From Methylophilus sp. (GTDB lineage: Bacteria; Pseudomonadota; Gammaproteobacteria; Burkholderiales; Methylophilaceae): a DNA stretch of 64,000 nt. The DNA lies in NCBI RefSeq assembly GCF_008015755.1, contig NZ_SSGF01000007.1, positions 62,001 through 126,000 on the forward strand, written 5' to 3'. The translations under genes and the position numbers were made by a program. Below are positions 8,375 through 15,916 of the stretch, in pieces (the stretch's first letter is position 1; every line of letters begins with the position of its first letter). The notes below the pieces were generated by a model that did not search any database, was not told the origin of the DNA, and worked only from the letters and a program-made list of their open reading frames with translations.

Positions 8375-8473
8375 TATCGACAGATGTTGAGTGTATGTCG
8401 ATGCTGTCGACACGTCAATATTTTATGTCGATGTTTTTAATTTTTATCGACACGTGGTGCGGATGTGTCGATA
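8375..8473. repeat. Array of six TGTCGA elements spaced about 20 bp
   Basis: TGTCGA or its complement TCGACA occurs at 8377-8382, 8396-8401, 8405-8412 (as the full palindrome TGTCGACA), 8426-8431, 8447-8452 and 8466-8471. Outside the palindrome the steps are 19, 30, 21 and 19 bp, close to whole helical turns. The array ends about 30 bp before the Fic start codon, where an operator would be. The bound protein is unknown; the Fic winged-helix domain is a candidate. Confidence 0.6.
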
Positions 8474-8641
8474 TTCTTAAAAGATTTGCTCAAATACATA
8501 ACTGACACTGTGTTTTGACTTGGACAGCCCGCAAGAAGCACTATTCTGAACTGAATCTAATCTGACAGATACTCTAAAAATTCGGTCACTGTCGATCAGG
8601 TATGAGTGCGTACAGTTAATTGATGGCGCAGCCAGTTTGCG
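8474..8641. other. Intergenic stretch with no recognisable gene
   Basis: Lies between the TGTCGA array and the 3' end of the LysR gene. No ORF, RNA gene or clear terminator was recognised. Confidence 0.5.
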
Positions 8642-9532
8642 TCATCTTTGCTTCACTTGGCTCGCCAAGTGGTCAATAAATGCACGCACCACTGGCGGTA
8701 GCCCGCGCCGGGTTGTGAATACAATATGCAGAATGCCCATGGTTGTTTTCCACTCTGGGAAAACTCTGACCAGCCGCCCGTTTTTTAAATCCTGGCTGCA
8801 CGTATGGTCAGGCAATAAGGCGACCCCAATGCCTGCAATGGCGGCCTCTCGCACGGTTGAAAAATCCACACAACTCAATATGGGCTCGTGCCAGAGTGAT
8901 TTTGTGCCTAATGCCGCATGATGAAACTGCCATTCAATCGCATGATTCTGGTCTGAGGTCGCAATGGTCGGCAGCGCTGAGAGATTGTCCAGGTTGGATT
9001 GATCAATCTTGCTAGCCAGGGCCGGTGAGGCTACCAGTATGCGCTCAGAGTGACCAAGTGTCCGCATGACTAAAGAGCCATCAGCATCCAATACGGTCCG
9101 CACCCTGATGGCGATATCGATTCTGTCTTCAATTAGATTCACGGGGTTATCGCCCGCCACCAACTGCAATCTGGCTTGAGGAAAAGCCAAGAGGAACGAG
9201 GCAAAAATGGGGCCTAGCGTTTCATATAAGCCCAGCGGGCAACTGCATCGTACCAAGCCTTTAGGCTCGCTGAGCGATTCAGACACGATGGAATCCGCCT
9301 GTTCCACATCCAGCATAATCACTTTGCAGCGCTCATAAAACGATTGCCCGATTTCTGTCACCCGAAATCGCCGGGTTGATCTCTCGATCAAGCGCACGCC
9401 CAGCCTTTCTTCTAACAGGCCAATTCGTCTGCTGATGGTGGATTTAGGGATGCGTACGCGTCTGCTGGCCGCCGCAAAACTGCCGCCACTCACCACTTCA
9501 GCAAACAGGATGTAATCATTAATATCACGCAT
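8642..9532 (-). CDS. LysR-family transcriptional regulator
   Basis: 296 residues: an N-terminal winged helix-turn-helix (GGSFAAASRRVRIPKSTISRRIGLLEERLGVRLIERSTR) and a C-terminal periplasmic-binding-protein-like effector domain, the normal LysR layout and length. It is divergent from the SDR gene at 9651 with a 118-bp gap, the usual arrangement in which the regulator controls its neighbour and itself. The effector is unknown. Confidence 0.9.
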   Translation of the reverse strand: MRDINDYILFAEVVSGGSFAAASRRVRIPKSTISRRIGLLEERLGVRLIERSTRRFRVTEIGQSFYERCKVIMLDVEQADSIVSESLSEPKGLVRCSCPLGLYETLGPIFASFLLAFPQARLQLVAGDNPVNLIEDRIDIAIRVRTVLDADGSLVMRTLGHSERILVASPALASKIDQSNLDNLSALPTIATSDQNHAIEWQFHHAALGTKSLWHEPILSCVDFSTVREAAIAGIGVALLPDHTCSQDLKNGRLVRVFPEWKTTMGILHIVFTTRRGLPPVVRAFIDHLASQVKQR

Positions 9533-9650
9533 ATTGGCTCATTTTTGGAACAATTAAACTCACAAAAGCAGTCTAGTGCATTTATTGGCCCACTGGCAAT
9601 ATTTCATCCATGCAGTAAACGTTCATTTCATCACTTAAAGGAGAAACATC

Positions 9651-10406
9651 ATGTCAGCAACATTTGAAAATAAAGTCGTCGTAGTCACTGGTGGTACTAG
9701 CGGCATTGGTCTCGCCACAGCTAAACACTTTGCAAAACAGGGCGCGTATGTCTATATCACTGGCCGCAGACAAGCCGAGTTAGAAGCCGCAATCAAAACC
9801 ATAGGCGGCAAGGTGACAGGCGTTCAGGCCGATATGTCCAAACTGGCGGATATTGATAAGCTCTATGACGCCGTACAGCAAAACCACGCCCAAATTGACG
9901 TGATCTATGCCAATGCGGGCGGCGGTAATATGTTGCCATTGGGCGCCATCACTGAGGATCACTATGAAGATATTTTTGGCCGTAACGTCAAAGGCGTGAT
10001 TTTCACCGTGCAAAAAGCACTGCCTTTACTCAAAGATAGCGCGTCCATCGTATTGACTGGCTCAACCACCAGCGTCAAAGGCACCGCTGCTTTTAGTATC
10101 TACAGTGCCTCAAAAGCAGCCATTCGCAATCTCGCACGCAGCTGGATTTTAGACCTCAAAGACCGTGGCATCCGCGTCAATGTCGTCAGCCCAGGCCCAA
10201 TCAAAACCCCTGGCTTGGTAGAGTTGGCCGGTAACGACCCAGCGCAACAACAAGGCTTGCTGGATTATTTAGGCTCGCAAGTGCCGATGGGCAGAGTGGG
10301 TGATCCTGACGAAGTGGCGAAAGCCGTGGCGTTTTTATCATCACCGGATGCCAGCTTCATCAACGGCATTGAGTTATTTGTGGATGGTGGTCAGGCGCAG
10401 ATTTAA
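9651..10406 (+). CDS. Short-chain dehydrogenase/reductase
   Basis: 251 residues, a classical SDR. The Rossmann motif TGGTSGIG is at residues 13-20, NAGG follows in the middle, and the catalytic triad is Ser138, Tyr151 and Lys155 (YSASK). The PG motif and the C-terminal FVDGGQAQI are also typical. The cofactor loop reads TGRR after strand 2, which suggests NADP(H). The substrate cannot be deduced. A strong AAAGGAG ribosome site precedes the ATG. It is probably regulated by the divergent LysR protein. Confidence 0.9.
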   Translation: MSATFENKVVVVTGGTSGIGLATAKHFAKQGAYVYITGRRQAELEAAIKTIGGKVTGVQADMSKLADIDKLYDAVQQNHAQIDVIYANAGGGNMLPLGAITEDHYEDIFGRNVKGVIFTVQKALPLLKDSASIVLTGSTTSVKGTAAFSIYSASKAAIRNLARSWILDLKDRGIRVNVVSPGPIKTPGLVELAGNDPAQQQGLLDYLGSQVPMGRVGDPDEVAKAVAFLSSPDASFINGIELFVDGGQAQI

Positions 10407-10420
10407 GTCGCAGCAAAGCT

Positions 10421-10444
10421 AAAAGCCCCGCACGCAGGGCTTTT
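10421..10444 (+). terminator. Intrinsic terminator of the SDR gene
   Basis: AAAAGCCC (10421-10428) pairs with GGGCTTTT (10437-10444) around an 8-nt loop, ending in a T run, 15 bp after the SDR stop codon. Confidence 0.8.
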
Positions 10445-10576
10445 ACATGGCTTAGATAAACCAGAACGGATCGTCAAACATAGCGGCCGCTCTGGTTTTT
10501 TGATGCTATGAAATGAGAGAGGACAATCAAGCGGTTTAAATTTCAAAACTTACTTTAAACCAATAATGGTATGAAA

Positions 10577-11011
10577 CTAAGTACGCCATGGGTGCTTCGG
10601 CACATCACAAACGCCAGCGACATTCACGCCAGCTTGTGCGACCAAATGATCGTTTTCAACCGTGTCACCACTCACGCCAATTGCACCAATCAGCATCCCT
10701 TCTTCATCTACAATCGGTAGACCACCTGGGAAAGTAATCAAGCCGTCATTGGAGTGCTCTATGCCATATAAAGGCGAGCCAGGTACTGAAAGCTTGCCGA
10801 TCTCACCAGAAGGCATAGCGAAGTAACAGGCGGTTTTCGCCTTTTTGATGGCAATATCAATACTGCCGACCCACGCATCATCCATTCTCGTGAAGCTTTT
10901 CAGGTTGCCGCCTGAATCCAGTACGGCGATACACATCTTGACGCCGATTTGTTTGGATTTTTCAACTGCTTTTTCAATGATCTCTTGTGCGACTTCAAAG
11001 CTTACATGCAT
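10577..11011 (-). CDS. GlcG/HbpS-type haem-binding-like protein
   Basis: 144 residues of the GlcG/HbpS (DUF336) family, recognised by [18 protein letters not shown], the FPGGLPI stretch and [20 protein letters not shown]. Members form oligomers; HbpS binds haem extracellularly, while GlcG and relatives lie in metabolic operons with unclear function. No signal peptide is visible, so a cytosolic protein is likely. It is monocistronic here. The 322 bp between its start and pqqA carries no other gene. Confidence 0.8.
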   Translation of the reverse strand: MHVSFEVAQEIIEKAVEKSKQIGVKMCIAVLDSGGNLKSFTRMDDAWVGSIDIAIKKAKTACYFAMPSGEIGKLSVPGSPLYGIEHSNDGLITFPGGLPIVDEEGMLIGAIGVSGDTVENDHLVAQAGVNVAGVCDVPKHPWRT

Positions 11012-11333
11012 GCGATTCCTTATTATTGATTGATTGGTATAAATATGACTCCGACTACAGGGTTAAATTCATTTAAACTTTGCTTTCGCTTGAAATCAGG
11101 GGCTTTGCAGCACATAGCGCGCAAGTAAAAACGGCGACCATTTCTGATAGCTTTTTTGTGTTTGATAAGAGACTCAGCGGAATGAAAATGGCGCGTTAAT
11201 GACGAGAATGAGGGCGTTGCTGGTGAAAATCATGAGCCAGAATCAGGTAAAACAGCCCTGCACAGAACGGATATCGCAGCGCATACTGTGAAAACGTTGT
11301 ACCGATTCATTACTTTCATTTAGGAGAAACACC

Positions 11334-11405
11334 ATGTGGACTAAACCAGCTGCTACAGAAATGCGTTTTGGCTTTGAAGTAACAATGTACGTGATGAACA
11401 AATAA
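11334..11405 (+). CDS. pqqA: PqqA, precursor peptide of pyrroloquinoline quinone (copy 1)
   Basis: A 23-codon gene for the ribosomal peptide that is cross-linked and cut down to PQQ, the cofactor of methanol dehydrogenase. The peptide begins MWTKPA and contains Glu15 and Tyr19 (FEVTMY), the two residues that become the PQQ skeleton. A strong ribosome site (TAGGAGA) lies 7 nt upstream and a rho-independent terminator follows 26 nt after the stop, so it forms its own short transcript. The pqqBCDE genes are not in the window. A second, identical peptide is encoded 464 bp downstream. Confidence 0.97.
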   Translation: MWTKPAATEMRFGFEVTMYVMNK

Positions 11406-11430
11406 TTTTAGCCCAGGCTAAGATGACAAA

Positions 11431-11456
11431 AAACCCGACCGAGTGTCGGGTTTTTT
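11431..11456 (+). terminator. Terminator of pqqA copy 1
   Basis: AAACCCGAC (11431-11439), loop CGAGT, GTCGGG followed by six T. A textbook intrinsic terminator that makes the pqqA message monocistronic. Confidence 0.92.
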
Positions 11457-11797
11457 ATTAGCAACGGGACTTTCAGGCAATGGGTGATATGTTGTTTTGC
11501 AAGACCTGACACAGAAGTCTTTGTATGCTTTTTATTATACAAATATAATAAATTATGAAAATTACATTAATGTAATTTTTGGCTGAATTTATCGTTATTC
11601 AAGATAAAAATAATACGCTTTCATCAACTCACACAGCCTAGCTGAATGAAAGTAATGTGTGAATGACGAGAACGAGGTCATTGCTGGTGAAAATCATGAG
11701 CTAGAATCAGGTAAAACAGCCCTGCACACAACGGATGTAGCAGCGCATACTGTGCACACGTTGTACCGATTCATTACTTTCATTTAGGAGAAACACC

Positions 11798-11869
11798 ATG
11801 TGGACTAAACCAGCTGCTACAGAAATGCGTTTTGGCTTTGAAGTAACAATGTACGTGATGAACAAATAA
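11798..11869 (+). CDS. pqqA: PqqA, precursor peptide of pyrroloquinoline quinone (copy 2)
   Basis: Encodes exactly the same 23 residues as the copy at 11334, including Glu15 and Tyr19, with the same ribosome site and its own terminator. Upstream sequence differs in places (for example GAACGAGGTCATTG here against GAATGAGGGCGTTG), so the two promoters could respond differently. Duplicate pqqA genes would raise the dose of precursor, which is consumed stoichiometrically during PQQ synthesis; methylotrophs need and excrete much PQQ. Confidence 0.96.
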   Translation: MWTKPAATEMRFGFEVTMYVMNK

Positions 11870-11893
11870 TTTTAGCTCAGGCTAAGATGTTAA

Positions 11894-11919
11894 AAACCCG
11901 ACCGAGTGTCGGGTTTTTT
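11894..11919 (+). terminator. Terminator of pqqA copy 2
   Basis: AAACCCGAC (11894-11902), loop CGAGT, GTCGGG and six T, identical in stem and loop to the copy 1 terminator. Confidence 0.92.
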
Positions 11920-11944
11920 GTTAGTAACGGGACTTACAGGCAGT

Positions 11945-12231
11945 GGGTGAAGTCCAACATGAGCTTAAAAGCGGTTGCCTGTGAAGAGGGTAAGTCGCTT
12001 GGCGAAGGTACAGACATACGTGTGTTTGATATTCAGCATATTAAAGGCTTGGAATTTGAAGCCGTATTTTTTGCTGGAGTTGATAAGCTTGCAGCTAACA
12101 AGCCAGAGTTGTTTGATAGATTTATTTATGTAGGCGCAACACGCGCCGCGACTTACCTTGGTATGGTTTGTTATGAGTCTTTACCATCTAAACTAGAGCC
12201 AATAAGAGCTTTGTGTTCTGACAAATGGTAG
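11945..12231 (+). pseudogene. C-terminal remnant of a UvrD/Rep-type helicase
   Basis: Only about 95 codons remain. They contain IRVFDIQHIKGLEFEAVFFAGVD and FDRFIYVGATRAATYL, matching helicase motifs V and VI of the UvrD/Rep superfamily 1 C-terminal domain, where the arginine in GATRA contacts ATP. All earlier motifs, including Walker A, are absent. The reading frame runs upstream only into the pqqA terminator, so the 5' part was lost at the duplication junction. The stop is followed 4 nt later by the HNH gene, so helicase and nuclease were probably once a two-gene unit. Base composition is visibly AT-rich. Confidence 0.75.
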
Positions 12232-12235
12232 CTAT

Positions 12236-13000
12236 ATGAATCAACTGCAAAAAGCCATCATCGAAAAAACAGGCCATGACTTTGGTTTTGAGTATTTGGT
12301 CTCTGAAACAGATAGTGAAGTCACATTAGGTTCTGCCAGGCATGGTATCCATACGGCAATTTCATTAGTTGATGGTATTTACAATATAGGCTTCCAAAAT
12401 GCTAAAGCCAATTTTATAGCTGAGCTTAATAGAGATTTTGCCGCTAAGAGTAACGACCTATTTAATGCGCAAGGTGAGAGCCAACTCGCATTACTTTTAC
12501 AACGCGTCAGCCAACTTGCAAACTCTCTACCAAATCAGGCGGTAGATAATTACGAAACTGAATTAAAAACGGCACTGGCTTTAATACCACCTTCCGCAAA
12601 GGGCACTGAAGTTGAGCGCATGGTGCGCCAACGTATTGGCCAATATGCATACCGTAAAGCGATGCTTGATTATTGGGGTAACGCATGCGCAGTCACTGGT
12701 CTGCAATTGCCTGAAGTTTTAAAAGCCAGTCATGCTAAACCTTGGGCTGAATGCGAAACAGATGCTGAACGTTTGGATGTCTATAACGGCTTTTTATTAA
12801 CTGCCAACTTAGACGCTTTGTTTGACCGCTTTTTAATCAGTTTTGATGAAAATGGCCTAATCATCATATCTAAGGCAATTAGTGATTCACAGAGAGATTT
12901 GTTGAATATTCGTGAGAGTATGCAGTTGCGATGGGTTACCAAAGAGCATGAGAGTTATCTTATTGTTCACAGGTTTAGATTTTATCAATCGGATATTTAA
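12236..13000 (+). CDS. HNH endonuclease
   Basis: 254 residues. The C-terminal half holds an HNH nuclease domain: AYRKAMLDYWGNACAVTG, then KASHAKPWAEC with the catalytic histidine, then YNGFLLTANLDALFDRFLISF with the conserved N and H/D positions. This is the type found in restriction and defence loci. The N-terminal 120 residues have no motif I recognise. It follows the broken helicase by 4 nt and touches the next ORF, so it belongs to a decayed operon. The nuclease itself looks intact. Confidence 0.8.
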   Translation: MNQLQKAIIEKTGHDFGFEYLVSETDSEVTLGSARHGIHTAISLVDGIYNIGFQNAKANFIAELNRDFAAKSNDLFNAQGESQLALLLQRVSQLANSLPNQAVDNYETELKTALALIPPSAKGTEVERMVRQRIGQYAYRKAMLDYWGNACAVTGLQLPEVLKASHAKPWAECETDAERLDVYNGFLLTANLDALFDRFLISFDENGLIIISKAISDSQRDLLNIRESMQLRWVTKEHESYLIVHRFRFYQSDI

Positions 13001-13417
13001 ATGTTACATCTAATTATACGAGGTAAATGGAAGAGCCCCAATCACTCAAAAAATAAAAGTGAAGATGATACGCATGCTGTAAAAAAGCAAATACTGGCAG
13101 CTGTAGGTAAATATTTATATGAGAAAAAAGTAGGTACAAACCCTGACATTGATGTTGATCCTAAGACAGGGAAAATTCAACTAAAAGGTAGGGGGAAGTT
13201 TGACAAAAAAGGTTTTCAATCAGAGTTGGATGCCAATGAATATTTTGAACTACTTTATTTAAATGTTAATGATTTCAGCGATGAAATTAGACTCTTAAAA
13301 ATTATCGAACTCGAGAGTTTTTATGTGATACCACCTAGTATTGAGATACTTGATACTTTGCTAAAGCACCTAATTGATAGCAATAAATTTGAATCATTTG
13401 TTATTGCCATTAGGTGA
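13001..13417 (+). CDS. Hypothetical protein behind the HNH gene
   Basis: 138 residues, no family recognised. The ATG follows the HNH stop codon directly. The N-terminal half is lysine-rich and basic (WKSPNHSKNKSEDD, KTGKIQLKGRGKFDKK); the C-terminal half looks helical and acidic. It is AT-rich like its neighbours and unlike the rest of the window. It could be the third gene of the incoming unit or a truncated one. No ribosome site is evident beyond coupling to the HNH gene. Confidence 0.5.
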   Translation: MLHLIIRGKWKSPNHSKNKSEDDTHAVKKQILAAVGKYLYEKKVGTNPDIDVDPKTGKIQLKGRGKFDKKGFQSELDANEYFELLYLNVNDFSDEIRLLKIIELESFYVIPPSIEILDTLLKHLIDSNKFESFVIAIR

Positions 13418-13667
13418 TAGCTCGTAACAGATCTGACCTTTCCTTAGTTTTTTAAGATAATCAACAAATAACATGCACGTAACGACAAGGCGCAAGATGT
13501 AACCATAAAAAAACTGACCAAAGGTAACCCAACCATGGCAGAAAAATTTAATGCGTTGAAGCAACAAAGCTAGTAGTTACCCTTAGGGTCACATTTCAAG
13601 AATCAGAACTCAATCATTTTGAATGTGGGCTAAATGAGGGCCATAAATGGGCCATGGCCCAAAATGA
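13418..13667. other. AT-rich stretch without a recognisable gene
   Basis: 250 bp between the unknown ORF and the tRNA-Met terminator. It contains only a 12-codon ORF at 13536 and the partial palindrome GGGCCATGGCCC near 13650. Probably decayed mobile DNA. Confidence 0.5.
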
Positions 13668-13695
13668 AAGCGGCTTCCATCTCTGGAAGCCGCTT
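13661..13695 (-). terminator. Terminator of the tRNA-Met gene
   Basis: Perfect 12-bp stem 13668-13679 with 13684-13695, loop TCTC. On the minus strand it is followed by TCATTTT. It lies 6 bp beyond the tRNA 3' end. Confidence 0.75.
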
Positions 13696-13701
13696 AGGTA
13701 T

Positions 13702-13778
13702 TGGTGGTGAAAGAGGGACTTGAACCCTCGACCCCAGGATTATGAATCCTGTGCTCTAACCAGCTGAGCTACATCACC
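13702..13778 (-). tRNA. tRNA with CAT anticodon (elongator Met most likely)
   Basis: 77 nt including an encoded CCA. The cloverleaf is clear: D arm GCTC/GAGC, anticodon stem CAGGA/TCCTG around TTCATAA, T arm GAGGG/CCCTC. The CAT anticodon means elongator Met, or Ile if the C is lysidine-modified; the general pattern favours Met. The acceptor stem GGTGATG against TTTCACC has a U-U mismatch at pair 6-67 and a G-U at 7-66. Its 3' end faces the AT-rich remnant at 11.9-13.7 kb. Confidence 0.93.
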
Positions 13779-13939
13779 ATCTTTGAAAGACGGCGATTAT
13801 AGCAGTTGTATCAGGGCAGGACAACATGCCTTTGTGACCTTTTTACTACGCATTTTCTTGATTTAACGCTGCCGGGGTTTTCAGTGATTTAATTTTGGGA
13901 GTATCCTAGCTTTTAAATCTAATAAAACTCGGGAAAACG

Positions 13940-14551
13940 ATGAACGAGCCTGCTAGCAACCATCGTGGGGTGTTGCATTTGAGCAAGGTGTTTGCGGATG
14001 CGTTGCGCATGCGCGATGCCTATACGCGCTTGCATAGTGATCGGGTGATGTCGCTGTCTAAAGGGATAGGGCAGGCGATTGGTTTAACCAGCAAAGAGCT
14101 GGACGCCCTGGAGTTGGGCGCCTGTTTGCATGATATTGGCAAGATTGTGGTGCCGGATGCGGTGTTGTTAAAGCCGAGCAAGCTGGAAGAGAGTGAGTTT
14201 GCGATCATGCAGTCGCATCCGTCGGTGGGGGCGGATTTAATTGAGGTGTATGACCACGACGATGCGCATCGTATTGCCGATGTGGTGCGGCACCATCATG
14301 AGTGGTTTAACGGCAGTGGCTATCCTGGCCGCCTTGTCGGTGAGGCGATTCCGTTGTTGTCACGCATTGTGACGGTGGTGGATAACTACGATGCGATGGC
14401 GGTGCGGCGGGTATATCAAGGCGCGAGGCCGCATCATGAGATTATGCAGATTATGGAAAGTGAAGCCGGGACCAAGCTGGACCCTGAGATGTTTAAACGT
14501 TTCGTCCAGGTGATTGATGATCCACGTTATGTCATGTTCAAGGCATCTTGA
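13940..14551 (+). CDS. HD-GYP domain phosphodiesterase
   Basis: 203 residues, almost only an HD-GYP domain, which hydrolyses cyclic di-GMP. The metal-binding HDIGK begins at His64 and HHHEWFNGSGYP spans residues 118-129; both are complete. There is no receiver or sensor domain, so it acts as a small stand-alone cytosolic enzyme or needs a partner. Together with the GGDEF-EAL protein at 15917 and the diguanylate cyclase at 31311 it is one of three cyclic di-GMP genes here. Confidence 0.88.
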   Translation: MNEPASNHRGVLHLSKVFADALRMRDAYTRLHSDRVMSLSKGIGQAIGLTSKELDALELGACLHDIGKIVVPDAVLLKPSKLEESEFAIMQSHPSVGADLIEVYDHDDAHRIADVVRHHHEWFNGSGYPGRLVGEAIPLLSRIVTVVDNYDAMAVRRVYQGARPHHEIMQIMESEAGTKLDPEMFKRFVQVIDDPRYVMFKAS

Positions 14552-14561
14552 TAGGCGCATT

Positions 14562-14592
14562 AAAAAAGGCTGGAGAATTCTCCAGCCTTTTT
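14562..14592. terminator. Bidirectional terminator
   Basis: The palindrome GGCTGGAGAATTCTCCAGCC (14568-14587) is flanked by A6 and T5, so it works both for the HD-GYP gene and for the convergent ychF gene. Confidence 0.9.
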
Positions 14593-14613
14593 GTGTATTA
14601 GCGCAATGCGCGC

Positions 14614-15699
14614 TTAAACATTGAATCTAAAGTGCATCACATCGCCATCTTGCACGATGTATTCTTTGCCTTCGAGGCGCATTTTTCCGGCTTCTTGCGC
14701 GCCTTTTTCGCCTTTGTTTTTGACGTATTCATCATAAGCGATGACTTCGGCACGGATAAAACCACGTTCAAAGTCGGTGTGGATAACGCCCGCGGCTTGT
14801 GGCGCGGTAGATCCTTTTTTCACGGTCCAGGCGCGTACTTCTTGCACGCCAGCGGTAAAGTAAGTTTGCAGGCCTAACAAGTCATAAGCGGCGCGAATGA
14901 CGCGGTTGAGGCCGGGTTCTTCCTGGCCGAGTTCTTCTAAAAACAGCAGTTTGTCTTCTTCGTCCAGCTCGGAGATTTCGCCTTCAATTTTGGCGCAAAT
15001 CGTCACCACCGGGGCGTGTTCGGTTTTGGCCAGTGCCAGCACTTTGTCCAGGTGCGGGTTGTTTTCAAAACCGCCTTCGATGACGTTGGTGATATACATG
15101 ACCGGTTTGACGGTGATCAGGCACAACGGTTTGAGCAAGTTGAGTTCGTCGGCATCCAGGCCTAATGTGCGCACGGCTTTGGCGTCGTTTAAGCAAGGCA
15201 CGACTTTTTCGAGGACTTTGATCAGGGCGATGGCGTCTTTGTCACCACTTTTGGCTTTTTTGCCTTCGCGCTGCATGGTTTTTTCAACGGTTTCCATGTC
15301 TGCCAGGGCCAGCTCGGTGTTGATGACTTCGATGTCGGCCAGCGGGTCTACCTTGCCGGAGACGTGAATGACGTTGCCGTCTTCAAAGCAGCGCACGACG
15401 TGGGCAATGGCGTCTGTTTCGCGGATGTTGGCCAAAAACTTGTTACCCAGGCCTTCACCTTTAGAGGCGCCCGCGACGAGACCGGCAATGTCGACAAATT
15501 CGACAATGGCCGGTTGCACTTTTTGCGGTTTAACGATGTCAATGAGCGGTTGCAGGCGCGGGTCTGGCACCTCGACGATGCCAACGTTGGGCTCGATAGT
15601 ACAGAAAGGGTAGTTTTCTGCGGCGATGCCCGCTTTGGTGATGGCGTTAAATAAGGTGGATTTGCCTACATTAGGCAGGCCGACAATACCGCATTTCAT
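14614..15699 (-). CDS. ychF: Obg-like ATPase YchF
   Basis: 361 residues, the usual length. Walker A is GLPNVGKST at residues 7-15, and the switch region [17 protein letters not shown] is diagnostic. The NKxD-type specificity motif is replaced, as expected for YchF, which prefers ATP over GTP. A coiled-coil insert and the C-terminal TGS domain ([25 protein letters not shown]) complete it. YchF binds ribosomes and is linked to oxidative stress and translation start choice. In betaproteobacteria it usually lies next to pth; here a signalling gene at 15917 separates them. Confidence 0.96.
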   Translation of the reverse strand: MKCGIVGLPNVGKSTLFNAITKAGIAAENYPFCTIEPNVGIVEVPDPRLQPLIDIVKPQKVQPAIVEFVDIAGLVAGASKGEGLGNKFLANIRETDAIAHVVRCFEDGNVIHVSGKVDPLADIEVINTELALADMETVEKTMQREGKKAKSGDKDAIALIKVLEKVVPCLNDAKAVRTLGLDADELNLLKPLCLITVKPVMYITNVIEGGFENNPHLDKVLALAKTEHAPVVTICAKIEGEISELDEEDKLLFLEELGQEEPGLNRVIRAAYDLLGLQTYFTAGVQEVRAWTVKKGSTAPQAAGVIHTDFERGFIRAEVIAYDEYVKNKGEKGAQEAGKMRLEGKEYIVQDGDVMHFRFNV

Positions 15700-15916
15700 A
15701 ATGGATGAACCTTAGCGTGAGTATTGCCGCAGCATGAAATTGCGGCAAGGATTGAATAAAACCAATATTTTACCGTTAGTATGAAGATAGAGCCAGAATC
15801 AATCTTGATTTGGCACAAGTTGTATACAAGATTTAAGTTTTATTATAAATAAACAATTGCATGACTGCGGGGGCATAATCATATGCGTCATGCGCCTTCC
15901 TGATAAAGGATGAGAA

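Larger units (their letters stand above)
11180..11487 (+). repeat. pqqA tandem duplication, left copy
   Basis: About 308 bp including promoter region, ribosome site, pqqA and terminator. It aligns with 11644-11950 at an offset of 464 bp, with no gaps up to the terminator and scattered substitutions upstream. Similarity ends within TGGGTGA on both sides. Confidence 0.9.
11644..11950 (+). repeat. pqqA tandem duplication, right copy
   Basis: Second copy of the pqqA unit. The coding part is identical at nucleotide level apart from nothing I can see; the upstream region has diverged at several positions and the terminator spacing differs by one base. The right boundary coincides with the start of the helicase remnant. 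Confidence 0.9.

Noticed and set aside
11887-11944. Starting the helicase-tail ORF at the upstream ATG at 11887
   Set aside because: That part reads through the pqqA terminator and repeat; helicase similarity begins only near 11945, so the rest is a shadow frame.
13536-13574. A 12-codon ORF beginning with ATGGCAGAA
   Set aside because: Too short to support, without a ribosome site or known peptide family.
13418-13700. An att-type direct repeat of the tRNA-Met 3' end bounding the island
   Set aside because: I looked for a second copy of the tRNA end sequence toward pqqA and did not find one by eye, so no attachment sites are claimed.
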